A stretch of DNA of 64,000 bases from Methanomassiliicoccus sp. (GTDB lineage Archaea > Thermoplasmatota > Thermoplasmata > Methanomassiliicoccales > Methanomassiliicoccaceae): positions 62,001 to 126,000 of the forward strand of contig JAAYAX010000008.1 of the NCBI GenBank assembly GCA_012719175.1, in the 5' to 3' direction. Below, in pieces: positions 33,096-41,669 of this stretch. Numbering within the stretch: position 1 is the stretch's first letter; every line of letters begins with the position of its first letter. Below the pieces are notes generated by a model. That model searched no databases. It worked only from the letters and a program-made list of their open reading frames with translations, and was not told the DNA's origin. Position numbers and translations under genes: made by a program.

Positions 33096-33797
33096 TTAGA
33101 TATCACCGCGGATGATGACCTTGCGTACGTAAAGGCCAGCGGTCTCGGCCATTCCCTTGAGGGCTGCTCCTGAGTATGGTTTCACGACCTTCAGGCTAGG
33201 GTCCAGGGTGTTGCCCGGACGGAACTGCTGGAGCGCATATCTCTTGGTGCCTCCGATGTATGCGGCCATTGACTCCACGTCATGCGCGGTCAGCAGGATG
33301 GGTACGACGGTGGTGCGGAACTCGTGATCGATCCCTGATATCTCGAGGATCTCGATGGAGCGCTTGATGTTCTCCAGATCTACCTTGACCCCGGCAAGCT
33401 CATCATACTTCTCGTTGAGAGGTGCCTTGAGGTCCATGGCAACATAGTCCACTAGGCCGGCATCGATGAGATCGCGAAGCATCCTAGGATTCGTGCCATT
33501 GGTGTCCAGTTTCACCTTGACCCCCAGTTCCTTGATCTGCTGGAGCAGCTGTGGAAGGTCCTTGTGCATCGTCGGCTCGCCGCCTGTCACCACCACCCCG
33601 TCAAGGAACTCGGAGTGGGAGCGAACGTAATCGGCGATGACCTGAAAAGGGATCTCGTCGAAGGAGCCAGGGTTCAGCACCAAGTCCTGATTATGGCAGA
33701 AGGGGCATAGAAAATTGCACCCTGGTAGATAGATGGACGACACCACATGACCATCCCAGTCCAAAAGGGAGGTCTTGATGAAACCGACGATCCTCAT
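33096..33797 (-). CDS. nrdG: Glycyl-radical enzyme activating protein (NrdG-type radical SAM)
   Basis: The radical SAM motif is CNFLCPFC (CxxxCxxC) near residue 27, preceded by SIYLPGCN. VVVTGGEPTMHKDL is the SAM-binding GGEP motif, and LDTNGTNPRML and YVAMDLKAP complete the activase core. At 233 residues it matches NrdG2-type activators of anaerobic ribonucleotide reductase, common in archaea. No nrdD or other glycyl-radical enzyme gene is in the window, so the partner is inferred. It lies 98 bases after the KaiC triplet's start, on the same strand. Confidence 0.83.
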   Translation of the reverse strand: MRIVGFIKTSLLDWDGHVVSSIYLPGCNFLCPFCHNQDLVLNPGSFDEIPFQVIADYVRSHSEFLDGVVVTGGEPTMHKDLPQLLQQIKELGVKVKLDTNGTNPRMLRDLIDAGLVDYVAMDLKAPLNEKYDELAGVKVDLENIKRSIEILEISGIDHEFRTTVVPILLTAHDVESMAAYIGGTKRYALQQFRPGNTLDPSLKVVKPYSGAALKGMAETAGLYVRKVIIRGDI

Positions 33798-33968
33798 GAC
33801 CTTTCAGGGCAAAGCCTCTCTGAACTTAACCCTTGCTCTGGGTGCTTCGATTGCGGTCGGTCGAGGAAACGGCGTTTCCACGTCCTCTGGGGTCGCCGTC
33901 CTTCCTTCGTTCATCGGGGGCGACGGCCGGGTAAGGATTAAGAGGCCATACGGTCTCCAGGAGGACCA

Positions 33969-34397
33969 GTGACCGATGTGGAGCCCTGGCAGCCGAGAGT
34001 GGTGGCGTTCTGCTGCAACTGGTGCGCCTATGCCGGGGCTGACCTGGCAGGTGTGTCCCGTAGGCAGTACTCTCCCAGCGTGAGGATCGTGAGGGTGATG
34101 TGCTCCAGCCGTATCGATGCCGGGCTAATACTACAGTGCTTCGAGAAAGGTGCCGACGGAGTGATGGTCCTGGGCTGCCACCCCGGAGATTGCCACTACA
34201 TATCCGGCAACCAACGGGAAGAGATGCGGGTACAGGAGGTATGGGAACTGCTCGATCTCCTGGGGATCGGAAGGGAGAGGCTGGTGCTGAAGTGGATCTC
34301 CGCGGCCGAGGGTGAGCTCTTCGGCTCCACCGTGGACAGCTTCGTCACTTTGCTCCAGAGCAAAGGCCCGGTGGGGAGGGTAACGGATGGACCGTGA
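33969..34397 (+). CDS. mvhD: MvhD/HdrA-type [2Fe-2S] electron transfer subunit
   Basis: MvhD carries electrons from the F420-non-reducing hydrogenase to heterodisulfide reductase. The 142-residue protein shows the family cysteines: FCCNWCAYAGAD (15-24), MCSSR (44-46) and GCHPGDCHY near residue 70. The GTG start at 33969 has AGGAGG four bases upstream. Hydrogenase large and small subunits are absent here. It overlaps the hdrD-like gene by 11 bases, so the two proteins likely act together, perhaps as an alternative donor or acceptor module. Confidence 0.88.
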   Translation: MTDVEPWQPRVVAFCCNWCAYAGADLAGVSRRQYSPSVRIVRVMCSSRIDAGLILQCFEKGADGVMVLGCHPGDCHYISGNQREEMRVQEVWELLDLLGIGRERLVLKWISAAEGELFGSTVDSFVTLLQSKGPVGRVTDGP

Positions 34398-35538
34398 CGA
34401 TATCTTCCGCAAGTTCCACGCTGAGGCCTGCATCGGCTGCGGCCGGTGCACATATGCCTGTGTGGCCGCCCAGCGCTACGACGGCTTCTCTCCTCGAACA
34501 GTGGCCGAGCGGGGACTTAGCGGACGGGGCGGTGAAAAGGTCACGCAGCTGTGGTCGTGTACCTCCTGCGGAGCGTGCACCCAGGTCTGCAACGTGGGAG
34601 TGGACTTCCCGCAGCTGATCCGCGGCCTGCGGTCCTTGGCGAGAAGGGACGAGGTTCCCATGGCCGCGCACCATGGAGTGCTCACCGCCGTGGGGAGGCT
34701 GACGTCCTCCCCCACCCTGCGTCCCCGGTCCGCCAATTGGGTCACTCCCGACCTGCAGACGGACCCCCACTCCCATACCATGCTGTTCGTCGGCTGCGTG
34801 CCCTATTTCGATGTCGCTCTGCGCTACATCCGAGATGATCTCCTGGATATACCGCGAGCGGCGGTCCGGCTGCTTAACGCAATGGGTGTGCGACCGAGGC
34901 TGGACCCCTCGGAGCGATGCTGTGGACATGATGCTTACTGGGCCGGTGATGATGCGCTGTTCGAGAGGCTGGCCCGTGAGAACTGGCAGACTGCAAGGGA
35001 TGCCGGGGTGGAAGAGATCGTGACGTTCTGTCCCGAGTGCGCGTCCGTGTGGCGTGACCTGTACCCTCAGGTGATCGGGGACACCGGCATCAGGGTCAGG
35101 ACCATGGCCGAGGTGCTCGCCGAGGCCATCGCCGTAGGAAAGCTAGAGCTCGTGGCCGGGGAGGATGTGGTGACATATCATGACCCCTGCAGGCTCTCCA
35201 AGGGGGCGGGGATCGTGGATCAGCCGCGCAAGGTCCTGCGTTCCCTGAGCGAACTAAGGGAGATGCCCCGCAGCGGCCTCCTGAGCGCCTGCTGCGGCAC
35301 CTCGGGGTGGGTCGATTGCGATCATACCGCGAAGAGGGTCCAGGTGGAGCGACTGCAGGAGGCCGCGGCCACAGGGTCTGAGGTTCTTGTCACCGCTTGC
35401 CCCAAGTGCCTCGTGCACCTCTCCTGCGCCGACAGGCACCATGCCTCAGAGCTTTCCAGCAGGGTGCGCATCGAGGACATTTGCGTACTTACGGCCCGCC
35501 GCCTTCACAGAGAGCCGGTCTCATCCACCAAGGAGTAA
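34387..35538 (+). CDS. HdrD-like Fe-S oxidoreductase (HdrC-HdrB fusion)
   Basis: The N-terminal ferredoxin domain has two cluster motifs (CIGCGRCTYAC and CTSCGACTQVC). Two CCG domains follow: one with VGCVPYFD, RCCGHDAY and CPEC, the other with DPCRLSK, ACCGTSGW and CPKC. CCG cysteines bind the non-cubane clusters that split CoM-S-S-CoB in HdrB/HdrD. Length is 383 residues. Whether the substrate is the heterodisulfide is open, since many HdrD paralogues act on other disulfides or quinones. It is translationally coupled to mvhD. Confidence 0.85.
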   Translation: MDRDDIFRKFHAEACIGCGRCTYACVAAQRYDGFSPRTVAERGLSGRGGEKVTQLWSCTSCGACTQVCNVGVDFPQLIRGLRSLARRDEVPMAAHHGVLTAVGRLTSSPTLRPRSANWVTPDLQTDPHSHTMLFVGCVPYFDVALRYIRDDLLDIPRAAVRLLNAMGVRPRLDPSERCCGHDAYWAGDDALFERLARENWQTARDAGVEEIVTFCPECASVWRDLYPQVIGDTGIRVRTMAEVLAEAIAVGKLELVAGEDVVTYHDPCRLSKGAGIVDQPRKVLRSLSELREMPRSGLLSACCGTSGWVDCDHTAKRVQVERLQEAAATGSEVLVTACPKCLVHLSCADRHHASELSSRVRIEDICVLTARRLHREPVSSTKE

Positions 35539-35653
35539 CCTTTAAAAGCAAGCTCGATCAGCAGGACGATGCCCCGTGCTGTCATCGCATGAACGGTGCC
35601 ACCCATCAATGCTGACGAAGCGGGTCATGCCGATGGGTCCGAGTTCCCGAACA

Positions 35654-35836
35654 TCACTCCTTCCCCGCCCTCTCCCTCTCCTGGGCCTCGCGCTTGGCCT
35701 TGATGTGGCCTGCCGGCCCTCCGCGCTCTTGCATTGCCCGCTCCGCGCACTCGTCACGCTCGCAGATGAAGGCGCAGAACTGGAAGTTCTTGGCCGTCCG
35801 TCCGCAGAACTGGCACTTCTCCTTCTCAATGTCCAT
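35654..35836 (-). CDS. Small zinc-finger-type protein, 60 aa
   Basis: A 60-residue protein starting MDIEKEKCQFCGRTAKNFQF. Cysteines at 8, 11, 21, 25 and 30 (CxxC ... FCAFICERDEC) suggest a small zinc site, and the C-terminal half is a charged helix rich in Glu, Arg and Lys. A weak TATA-like CATTAAGAG lies about 28 bp upstream, so the message may be leaderless. It lies between the hdrD-like gene and the zinc-ribbon membrane gene. Coding status is likely from the cysteine pattern, but the family is not recognised. Confidence 0.6.
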   Translation of the reverse strand: MDIEKEKCQFCGRTAKNFQFCAFICERDECAERAMQERGGPAGHIKAKREAQERERAGKE

Positions 35837-36110
35837 GATGCCAGAACTGTGTTATCAGCTCTTAATGTCATCGCGCATTCAGGGGCTTCTGCCCGAAGGT
35901 TGAATCCCTTTTACGGTTGCCTTAGATCATGCCGGGATGCAGACCCTATTGTTTCCGCATTATAACCGCTCATGCATGTTATGTCCAGTAGAACAAGGAT
36001 GATGATACGATATCACCGGCATCAGGAGTGGGACCGACCTTGGAGCCGAGCCGTTCATCAAGGAAGGAGGTTGAGGTGTTTTTCAACAAGATGAGCGTTT
36101 TTCGCGATCG

Positions 36111-36878
36111 TCATCTAATGTAAAAATACCAGGCTGCGAGCAGTGCACCCGCCAAGATAAGGATTATCGCCGCAGCGGCGATGATGTTATCCTTCCATTC
36201 CTCCTTGCTCCATTTCCTCCTGGGAAGCTCATCGTATTCGTCATCAGAGGACCTCGTCTCCACCTCCTCCGAAGGTGGAGCCCCCTCGTTCGAGGTTGCG
36301 GGAGGAGCTACCGACGGGGAAGCTGGTGACGGTGTCGTTCCCGCCAGCACCATTTGATTCTCCTCCCTGGACTCCCTTCTAGACTCCCAAACCATCAACG
36401 CTCCGCCTAGCGCGAACGAGATGACCGAGATCCAGCCGATCCAGTTCAGGAAGAGGTAAAGGCCGACGGCGGCTACCCACATCAATATACCTCCGGCCAT
36501 CTTGTAGCGCTCCAGGAAGCACCCGGCCAGACCAACGACGGAGAACAGAACGATGAGGGATGCCGCCCTATAGACCTCGGTGCTGTCCCCTCCCAGGGCG
36601 TCACCGATGCTCGCTATCCACAATATGAAGATGGCGAGGTTCAGTCCCACGATGCCTCCTACCATGCCAGAGATGATGCCCAGGGGAAACCTGGCCTTGG
36701 AAGGGGCCACCATCATCACCTGCTGAACGATCTCCGTTGGCGGGGGCACGGGCGGGAACACAGTATGTACCGGTGGCCGGTAAAATCCGGTCAGGGGGAC
36801 GTACGAGTCCTGGCCGCATTGCGGACAGAATCTCTCCTCGTCTTCGAGCTTGTTACCGCACTTCTGACAGTAAGGCAT
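36111..36878 (-). CDS. Zinc-ribbon membrane protein, function unknown
   Basis: The N-terminus is a four-cysteine zinc ribbon (CQKC and CPQC). A proline-rich linker follows, then four hydrophobic segments (about residues 67-190), a Ser/Pro/Glu-rich acidic region and a final membrane helix (IIAAAAIILILAGALLAAWYFY). ATG at 36878 is preferred over GTG 36884 because GGAAGG sits just upstream. Zinc-ribbon membrane proteins of this sort are common in archaea and have no assigned role. The gene has a single-gene look, with a 274-bp gap on its left holding nothing recognised. Confidence 0.72.
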   Translation of the reverse strand: MPYCQKCGNKLEDEERFCPQCGQDSYVPLTGFYRPPVHTVFPPVPPPTEIVQQVMMVAPSKARFPLGIISGMVGGIVGLNLAIFILWIASIGDALGGDSTEVYRAASLIVLFSVVGLAGCFLERYKMAGGILMWVAAVGLYLFLNWIGWISVISFALGGALMVWESRRESREENQMVLAGTTPSPASPSVAPPATSNEGAPPSEEVETRSSDDEYDELPRRKWSKEEWKDNIIAAAAIILILAGALLAAWYFYIR

Positions 36879-36965
36879 ACGCACCTTCCCATCGCTGCGA
36901 GCTGGATAGGATAGCTTAAAGATTACTGGTAATGGTAACGGCCGTTCCTGATACTTCGCGGTGCA

Positions 36966-37460
36966 TCAGGTCATTATCTTCACTATCGATATCTTCACGA
37001 GCCCTCTCTCCACGTCATAGTTCAAGGTCCAGTTGCCCATTGGTTGATCGCCTATCGCACTGATACGGCCCATGATCACGGAACCATCCATGTGCTCGTC
37101 GTCGATCAACATGAACGGAAAGCTCGTCCCGTTAAACGTTGACGCTCCCTCAGGGAATCCTGGGATGGTCACATTAAAGATGACAGAAGAGCTGGTGATG
37201 CCTTCCACGAAGATCCCGATAGCGGTCCAGCTCTCATCGACCGCAAAGGTCTCGTAACCGGACATATTGTTCACAAAAAGCTCCTTCTCGATGGCCCTCA
37301 CCTCATTGGTCATCGATGAGGGATGTGCTCTGGGATCGTATATCGTTCCCTCGCTCGATCCCGAGGTCAACGGCCCCATCATTACTAACGCTGTCAGCAG
37401 CACCACGATGATGCCTAGCGCGATCAACGCCACCATCTTAAACTGGTTGTTGTTCAGCAT
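36966..37460 (-). CDS. Membrane-anchored exported protein, function unknown
   Basis: Residues 8-29 (KMVALIALGIIVVLLTALVM) form a single N-terminal membrane segment. The remaining 130 residues are outside, with several N-x-S/T sites (NMSG, NVTI, NGTS, NWTL) that could be glycosylated. The exported part is beta-rich. GGGGAAGAG before the ATG gives a good ribosome site. The zinc-ribbon membrane protein gene lies 87 bp further along on the same strand, so they may be cotranscribed. Confidence 0.68.
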   Translation of the reverse strand: MLNNNQFKMVALIALGIIVVLLTALVMMGPLTSGSSEGTIYDPRAHPSSMTNEVRAIEKELFVNNMSGYETFAVDESWTAIGIFVEGITSSSVIFNVTIPGFPEGASTFNGTSFPFMLIDDEHMDGSVIMGRISAIGDQPMGNWTLNYDVERGLVKISIVKIMT

Positions 37461-37501
37461 CTCTTCCCCGATCGCCGAGAGCTAGGTGTTAGGTGATAAA
37501 T

Positions 37502-37528
37502 CTCTCTCGTTCAAAGAACTGGAGAGAG
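37502..37528. promoter_or_regulatory. Stem-loop in the divergent region before hdrC
   Basis: CTCTCTC-GTTC-AAA-GAAC-TG-GAGAGAG forms an 11-bp stem with a 2-base bulge and a 3-base loop. It lies between the starts of the exported protein gene (37460) and hdrC (37628). It may be a regulator site or an RNA hairpin; no family is recognised. Confidence 0.35.
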
Positions 37529-37627
37529 TGCCTTTTCATCAAACGTGCTCTATGTCGCCATCAAGGTTCGCTGCCAGCGGGACCAACGGGGCAAAGGAGT
37601 ATATGGCCGGGAACGCTTGCCATTGGC

Positions 37628-38113
37628 GTGAGGAAGACCGTTTACGATAGGGACTTGGCCCTATGGTTGGAGAGCGTGGCCCCACTGGCCATGCTGTGCC
37701 AGCAGTGCGGTGGATGTGCCGCGGTATGTCCCAGCCAGAGGCATGGCGGCATCCGTCCCGCAGAGGTGATGGCCCGGGCGGTCTCCGGTTCCTGCGATAC
37801 GCTTCTCAAGGATTCGCTGTGGCTGTGTGCCCGGTGCATGAGCTGCTCGGAGAGATGCCCCTCCGGAGCAGACCCTGGCGAGGTCATCGCCCACCTCAGG
37901 GAAAGTGTGGTGTCAGGCGGCGAGGTTCCCACCTTCCTTCGGGAAGAGGCGCAGCGCTTTCTGACCACCGGCCTTAGCTTTCCCCGCACAGGCATGACCA
38001 AGAAGATGAGAAAGGAGCTGGGCCTGCCTGACGGAGAGGTCCCTGCGGAAGCGGTGGCGGAGGCGCGGGAAATATGCATGCGGACCGGGTTAGGGAGGGC
38101 TGTTCATGAGTAG
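37628..38113 (+). CDS. hdrC: HdrC-like ferredoxin subunit
   Basis: HdrC is the two-cluster ferredoxin that passes electrons to HdrB. Two CxxCxxCxxxCP motifs are visible: CQQCGGCAAVCP and CARCMSCSERCP. A GTG at 37628 is chosen as the start because a TATA element AGTATATGG is centred about 26 bp upstream, implying a leaderless message. It gives 161 residues, and the frame further upstream has no conserved features. Its last eight bases overlap hdrB. No hdrA is present, so an HdrA elsewhere or another partner is needed. Confidence 0.86.
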   Translation: MRKTVYDRDLALWLESVAPLAMLCQQCGGCAAVCPSQRHGGIRPAEVMARAVSGSCDTLLKDSLWLCARCMSCSERCPSGADPGEVIAHLRESVVSGGEVPTFLREEAQRFLTTGLSFPRTGMTKKMRKELGLPDGEVPAEAVAEAREICMRTGLGRAVHE

Positions 38114-38939
38114 ACCGCTGTACCTCTTCTCGGGCTGCCTCATTCCCACCCGATTGCCTTACTTGGAGGCCTCGTCACGGTTCGTCCTAGACAATATGAG
38201 TGTGGACTACGCGGACCTGCCGGGGGCCACCTGCTGCGTGGAACCCATCGGCCTTCGCACCATGGCCCGGGAGACGTGGCTAGCATCCTCAGCTCGACTG
38301 CTGGCCATTGCTGAGGAGGACGGCAGGGACGTGCTCACGTTGTGCAACGGCTGCTACATGTCGCTCCAGGAGGCGCGGCACGTGCTCGAGGACGACCGCG
38401 TCAGATGGAGGATCAACGATGTGCTGGGCGGTGTCGGGAGGGAGTACCGCGGAGAGGCTCGCGTCCACCATCTCCCGGGTTACCTCCTGGAGCACGAGTA
38501 TGAGGTCCGCAAGCTGATCGCAAGGCCCGTGGACCTTAGACTCGCGCCTCATCCAGGTTGTCATATGTTGAGGCCCTCCGAGGTCTTGAGACTCGACCGA
38601 TCGTTCCGACCAGAGGTCCTGGACAGGATCGCCTCCTGGACCGGGGCCAGCGTCGCTACAGGGCCGGAGTGGCCGGCATGCTGCGGGGGCGGCCTGGCAG
38701 GAATCGACGAGGGGCTGTCGGCGAGCTTGCTGAGGGACGCGGTGAAAGGTCCGCAGGCGTCCAAGGTTGATGCCATCCTCACTCCCTGCCCCTTCTGCTT
38801 CGTGCAGTTCGATATAAGGCAGAAGGATGGAGTGCCCGTCCTGTACCTTGCTGAGCTCATGGCATTGGCCATGGGCGCAACGCCGGAGAGTATCGGGCTG
38901 CGCTACCACCGCACTAAGATCGCTCTCCCGTCCCCGTGA
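38106..38939 (+). CDS. hdrB: HdrB-like heterodisulfide reductase subunit
   Basis: Two CCG domains are present. The first has FSGCL near residue 10, TCCVEPIGL, then LCNGCYM. The second has HPGCHML, ACCGGGL and CPFCF. These cysteines bind the two non-cubane [4Fe-4S] clusters that reduce the CoM-S-S-CoB heterodisulfide. Length is 277 residues. It is coupled to hdrC by an eight-base overlap and its 3' end overlaps convergent nadC by 26 bases. A role in a methanogen-type heterodisulfide reductase is likely, but paralogue functions vary. Confidence 0.88.
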   Translation: MSRPLYLFSGCLIPTRLPYLEASSRFVLDNMSVDYADLPGATCCVEPIGLRTMARETWLASSARLLAIAEEDGRDVLTLCNGCYMSLQEARHVLEDDRVRWRINDVLGGVGREYRGEARVHHLPGYLLEHEYEVRKLIARPVDLRLAPHPGCHMLRPSEVLRLDRSFRPEVLDRIASWTGASVATGPEWPACCGGGLAGIDEGLSASLLRDAVKGPQASKVDAILTPCPFCFVQFDIRQKDGVPVLYLAELMALAMGATPESIGLRYHRTKIALPSP

Positions 38940-39744
38940 TGTCCAATGAAAGGTCCACCGCCCGTGAGGAGTGGGTCAGCCAGCCCAATGATATCACGTC
39001 CACGCCCACGGCGTACAGGGGCGCGCTCTCCATAGTGATCCCTCCCGAGGCCTCTACGATGACCCTGCTGTCAATGGCCTTGATGGCGGCGGCGCATTCC
39101 GCGGCCTCCCCCGGGGACATATTGTCCAGAAGCACTATGTCCGCCCCGGCGGCCGCGGCCTCCCGTGCGCCCTCCATGTTCACGACCTCCACCTCCACCT
39201 TCTTGGTGAATGAGTACTTCCTGGCCCTGGCCACGGCCTCGGAGATGCTACCGACCACTGCCAGGTGGTTATCCTTGATGAGGATAGCATCGTCGAGGCG
39301 ATACCTGTGGGGGTCCCCGCCCCCGAGCATGACCGCCTTCTTCTCATAGTGACGGAAGCCGGGGGTGGTCTTCCGCGTGGCCGCCACTATGATCGCGGGG
39401 TTGCGCTCCCGGCATACCGCCAGAACCTGCCTGGTGGCCGTGGCTATCCCGGACATGCGCATAAGGAGGTTGAGGGCCACCCTCTCGCCGGTGAGTATGG
39501 AGCGCAGGTCACCCTCGATGTGCAGTACCTCCGTGCCCGCGGGAACGATGTCCCCATCATCGACGCGTGCCGCGGTCCTCAGCCCCAGGGCATGGAAGAC
39601 GGCCTTCGCCTCCTCCAGTCCAGCTATCGTACAGCTTTCCCTGGCCACGATTCGGGCCATGCCTGGCAGGGCACCTATGAGCGCCTCTGTGGTGATGTCT
39701 CCCTGGCCGATGTCCTCGCGGAGGAACCGTTCGATCCCGTCCAT
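38914..39744 (-). CDS. nadC: Nicotinate-nucleotide pyrophosphorylase (carboxylating)
   Basis: NadC converts quinolinate and PRPP to nicotinate mononucleotide in NAD synthesis. The start MDGIERFLREDIGQGDITTEAL is typical. Other markers are the RMSGIAT segment, AATRKTTPGFRHYEKKAVMLGGGDPHR (quinolinate and phosphate binding) and VEASGGI. ATG 39744 gives 276 residues, the usual length; the frame extends upstream without similarity. No nadA or nadB is nearby. It lies 40 bases downstream of the beta-CASP nuclease gene and ends in TAG. Confidence 0.93.
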   Translation of the reverse strand: MDGIERFLREDIGQGDITTEALIGALPGMARIVARESCTIAGLEEAKAVFHALGLRTAARVDDGDIVPAGTEVLHIEGDLRSILTGERVALNLLMRMSGIATATRQVLAVCRERNPAIIVAATRKTTPGFRHYEKKAVMLGGGDPHRYRLDDAILIKDNHLAVVGSISEAVARARKYSFTKKVEVEVVNMEGAREAAAAGADIVLLDNMSPGEAAECAAAIKAIDSRVIVEASGGITMESAPLYAVGVDVISLGWLTHSSRAVDLSLDITGTGERS

Positions 39745-39784
39745 GGTCCGATAGAACGAGCGTGTGGATAATGAACTTTCCTGG

Positions 39785-41035
39785 TCACAGCTCGACATCT
39801 TCGTTAGCCGAGGGCAGGAGGACCTTGATGTTCTCCTGGCGTATGGCCTCGGCCATGGGCTCGCGGTCGTCAGAGTGCATGATGATGACACGATCAGGAT
39901 TGCAGGCCTTGATGAAGGAGAGCAGCTCCCCTTGGTCGGCATGGGCGCTGAGATCGTACTTCTTGACCTCGCACTTGATGCCCACCGGTAGGGGCATCTC
40001 CTCCTTGCTCCTCTGGACGTTTATCATCCCCTCCCGCAGGAGGCGCCAGCCGTTGGATTCCTCGACCTGGTAACCGGTCATCAGCACGGCGCTCTTGGGA
40101 TCGTTCTTGACATCGTCCAGGTAGGTCAGCACCGGACCTCCGTCGAGCATCCCGCCGGTCGTGACGATCACCTGGGCCTCGCGTCGGGCCCGTTGTCGGT
40201 CCTGAGGCGTGCGGACCTCGTGGAACTTCCGCTTCGCGGCCTTCAATGCCTTCTCCGAGCGGATGTACTCAGGCCGGTCCAGGTACATGCGGTTGATCGT
40301 CTTCCCCATCCCATCGACCCACATGTTGTACTTCAGGTCCTTTAGGATTAGCATGATCTCCTGGGTCCTGCCCACGGCGAAGCAGGGCAGGATGGCCTTT
40401 CCTCCCCGCTCCACGACGGCCTTAACCTTCTCGATCAGCTCGTACTCTGTCTTGAGCCGGTCCGGGTGGAGCCTGCCAGAGTAGGTGCCCTCGATGATGA
40501 GGTTGTCGCACTTGACAGGGTGTGCCCCCCATACCAACTGCATGTTGTAGGTGTGCAGGTCCCCTGTGAACACGGTGGTCTGCTCCCCCTTGATCTCGAA
40601 CATGGCCGCTCCAGGCAGATGGCCTGCGGGGTGCAGACCGACCTCGAAGCCTCCCACGTCCATGACCTCGCCGTAGGTCATGGGTGTGAAGTTATGCATC
40701 ATTGTCTTGATGTCCTGCTCATTGTATGGCTTGGGGTATCCCTCGATGTCCGCGATCTTCAGGGAATCGCGCACCAGCAGCTCGGCGACGTCCACGGTGG
40801 TGGGGGTGGCCACTACCTCGGTGTCGTACTTGCCGCAGAGCCACGGCAGCATCCCACAGTGGTCAAGGTGACTGTGTGTCAGGAACGCCATGTCCACATA
40901 TGGGGCAGGCAAGGGATATGTTGGGGGTTTGGACGCGGTCATGCCATATTCGAAGAGGAGGTTCGCACCCTTGTTCTGCAACAGCATCCCCATCCTGCCG
41001 ACCACGTCGGCGCCTCCTAAGAATTTGATGTTCAT
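39785..41035 (-). CDS. Beta-CASP metallo-beta-lactamase RNase (aCPSF2-type)
   Basis: The metallo-beta-lactamase core shows motif 2 HSHLDHCG (about 54-61), later PAGHLPGAAMFEI and a TGDLH motif. The beta-CASP insert follows with ILPCFAVGRTQEIMLIL, and the ending LSAHADQGELL contains motif B histidine. At 416 residues without KH domains, this fits the shorter archaeal CPSF-like group (aCPSF2) rather than aCPSF1. It is a zinc-dependent RNase acting in RNA processing or decay. It follows the YjbQ gene with a 12-base gap. Confidence 0.88.
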   Translation of the reverse strand: MNIKFLGGADVVGRMGMLLQNKGANLLFEYGMTASKPPTYPLPAPYVDMAFLTHSHLDHCGMLPWLCGKYDTEVVATPTTVDVAELLVRDSLKIADIEGYPKPYNEQDIKTMMHNFTPMTYGEVMDVGGFEVGLHPAGHLPGAAMFEIKGEQTTVFTGDLHTYNMQLVWGAHPVKCDNLIIEGTYSGRLHPDRLKTEYELIEKVKAVVERGGKAILPCFAVGRTQEIMLILKDLKYNMWVDGMGKTINRMYLDRPEYIRSEKALKAAKRKFHEVRTPQDRQRARREAQVIVTTGGMLDGGPVLTYLDDVKNDPKSAVLMTGYQVEESNGWRLLREGMINVQRSKEEMPLPVGIKCEVKKYDLSAHADQGELLSFIKACNPDRVIIMHSDDREPMAEAIRQENIKVLLPSANEDVEL

Positions 41036-41047
41036 TGTTCATGCCTC

Positions 41048-41470
41048 CTAAGGATCTCCTATGATCTGGATTATCACCTTTCTGTCTCGACCGCGGTTGT
41101 CCAGCTCCATGAGGACGACCTGTTGCCAGGTTCCCAGGTCAGGGACCCCCTCGTGAAAGGGCACGCTCAAGGAGGTGCCCAGGAAGGCCGACCGAATGTG
41201 GGAGTGCCCATTACCGTCACCCCACCGGAGGTGATGTTCATACTCCAACTCCTTTGGGAAAAGGCGCTGAAGAGCTTCCCTCATGTCATGCCGGAGCCCG
41301 TCCTCATTCTCGATCGTGAACAGGCCAGCGGTTGAATGTGCTATGAATACGCAGGCTATGCCTTCATTGAACTGTGATGAGCGTATCGCTGAGCTCAAAT
41401 CCTCGGTGAGGTCGATGATATCTCCCTCCGCCGAGGTCCTCAACTTAAGGACCTTCCTGAAGTTACCCAT
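41048..41470 (-). CDS. YjbQ/UPF0047 family protein
   Basis: A 140-residue single-domain protein with the family signature HSTAGLFTIENEDGLRHDM and the metal-binding histidine region LRWGDGNGHSHIRSAFLGTSLSVPF. YjbQ proteins have thiamine-phosphate synthase side activity but their true role is not settled. A TATA element (GTTAAAATA, minus strand about 41505-41513) predicts a short leader. It is the first gene of a leftward unit with the beta-CASP nuclease and nadC. Confidence 0.87.
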   Translation of the reverse strand: MGNFRKVLKLRTSAEGDIIDLTEDLSSAIRSSQFNEGIACVFIAHSTAGLFTIENEDGLRHDMREALQRLFPKELEYEHHLRWGDGNGHSHIRSAFLGTSLSVPFHEGVPDLGTWQQVVLMELDNRGRDRKVIIQIIGDP

Positions 41471-41639
41471 GTATCACTCTGCTACCAAGGCTACATTTGG
41501 TGGAGTATTTTAACTTGATGCTTTTTTTTAACTACTTGAACAAATAACATCTGGAAGGGTCATTCCGCCTTCTATGCGTCCCCTCCTTTTGAGGCTCTGG
41601 AGCTCATCGACGGCGGTAACGACGAAGGTTTCATGGAAT

Positions 41640-41650
41640 AGTATTTTAAA
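41640..41650 (+). promoter_or_regulatory. TATA box implying a leaderless start at 41670
   Basis: AGTATTTTAAA lies about 25 bp before the ATG at 41670. It argues against the longer upstream frame and for the start of the HTH protein given here. Confidence 0.45.
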
Positions 41651-41669
41651 CCACATGGTCTTCGAAGGG

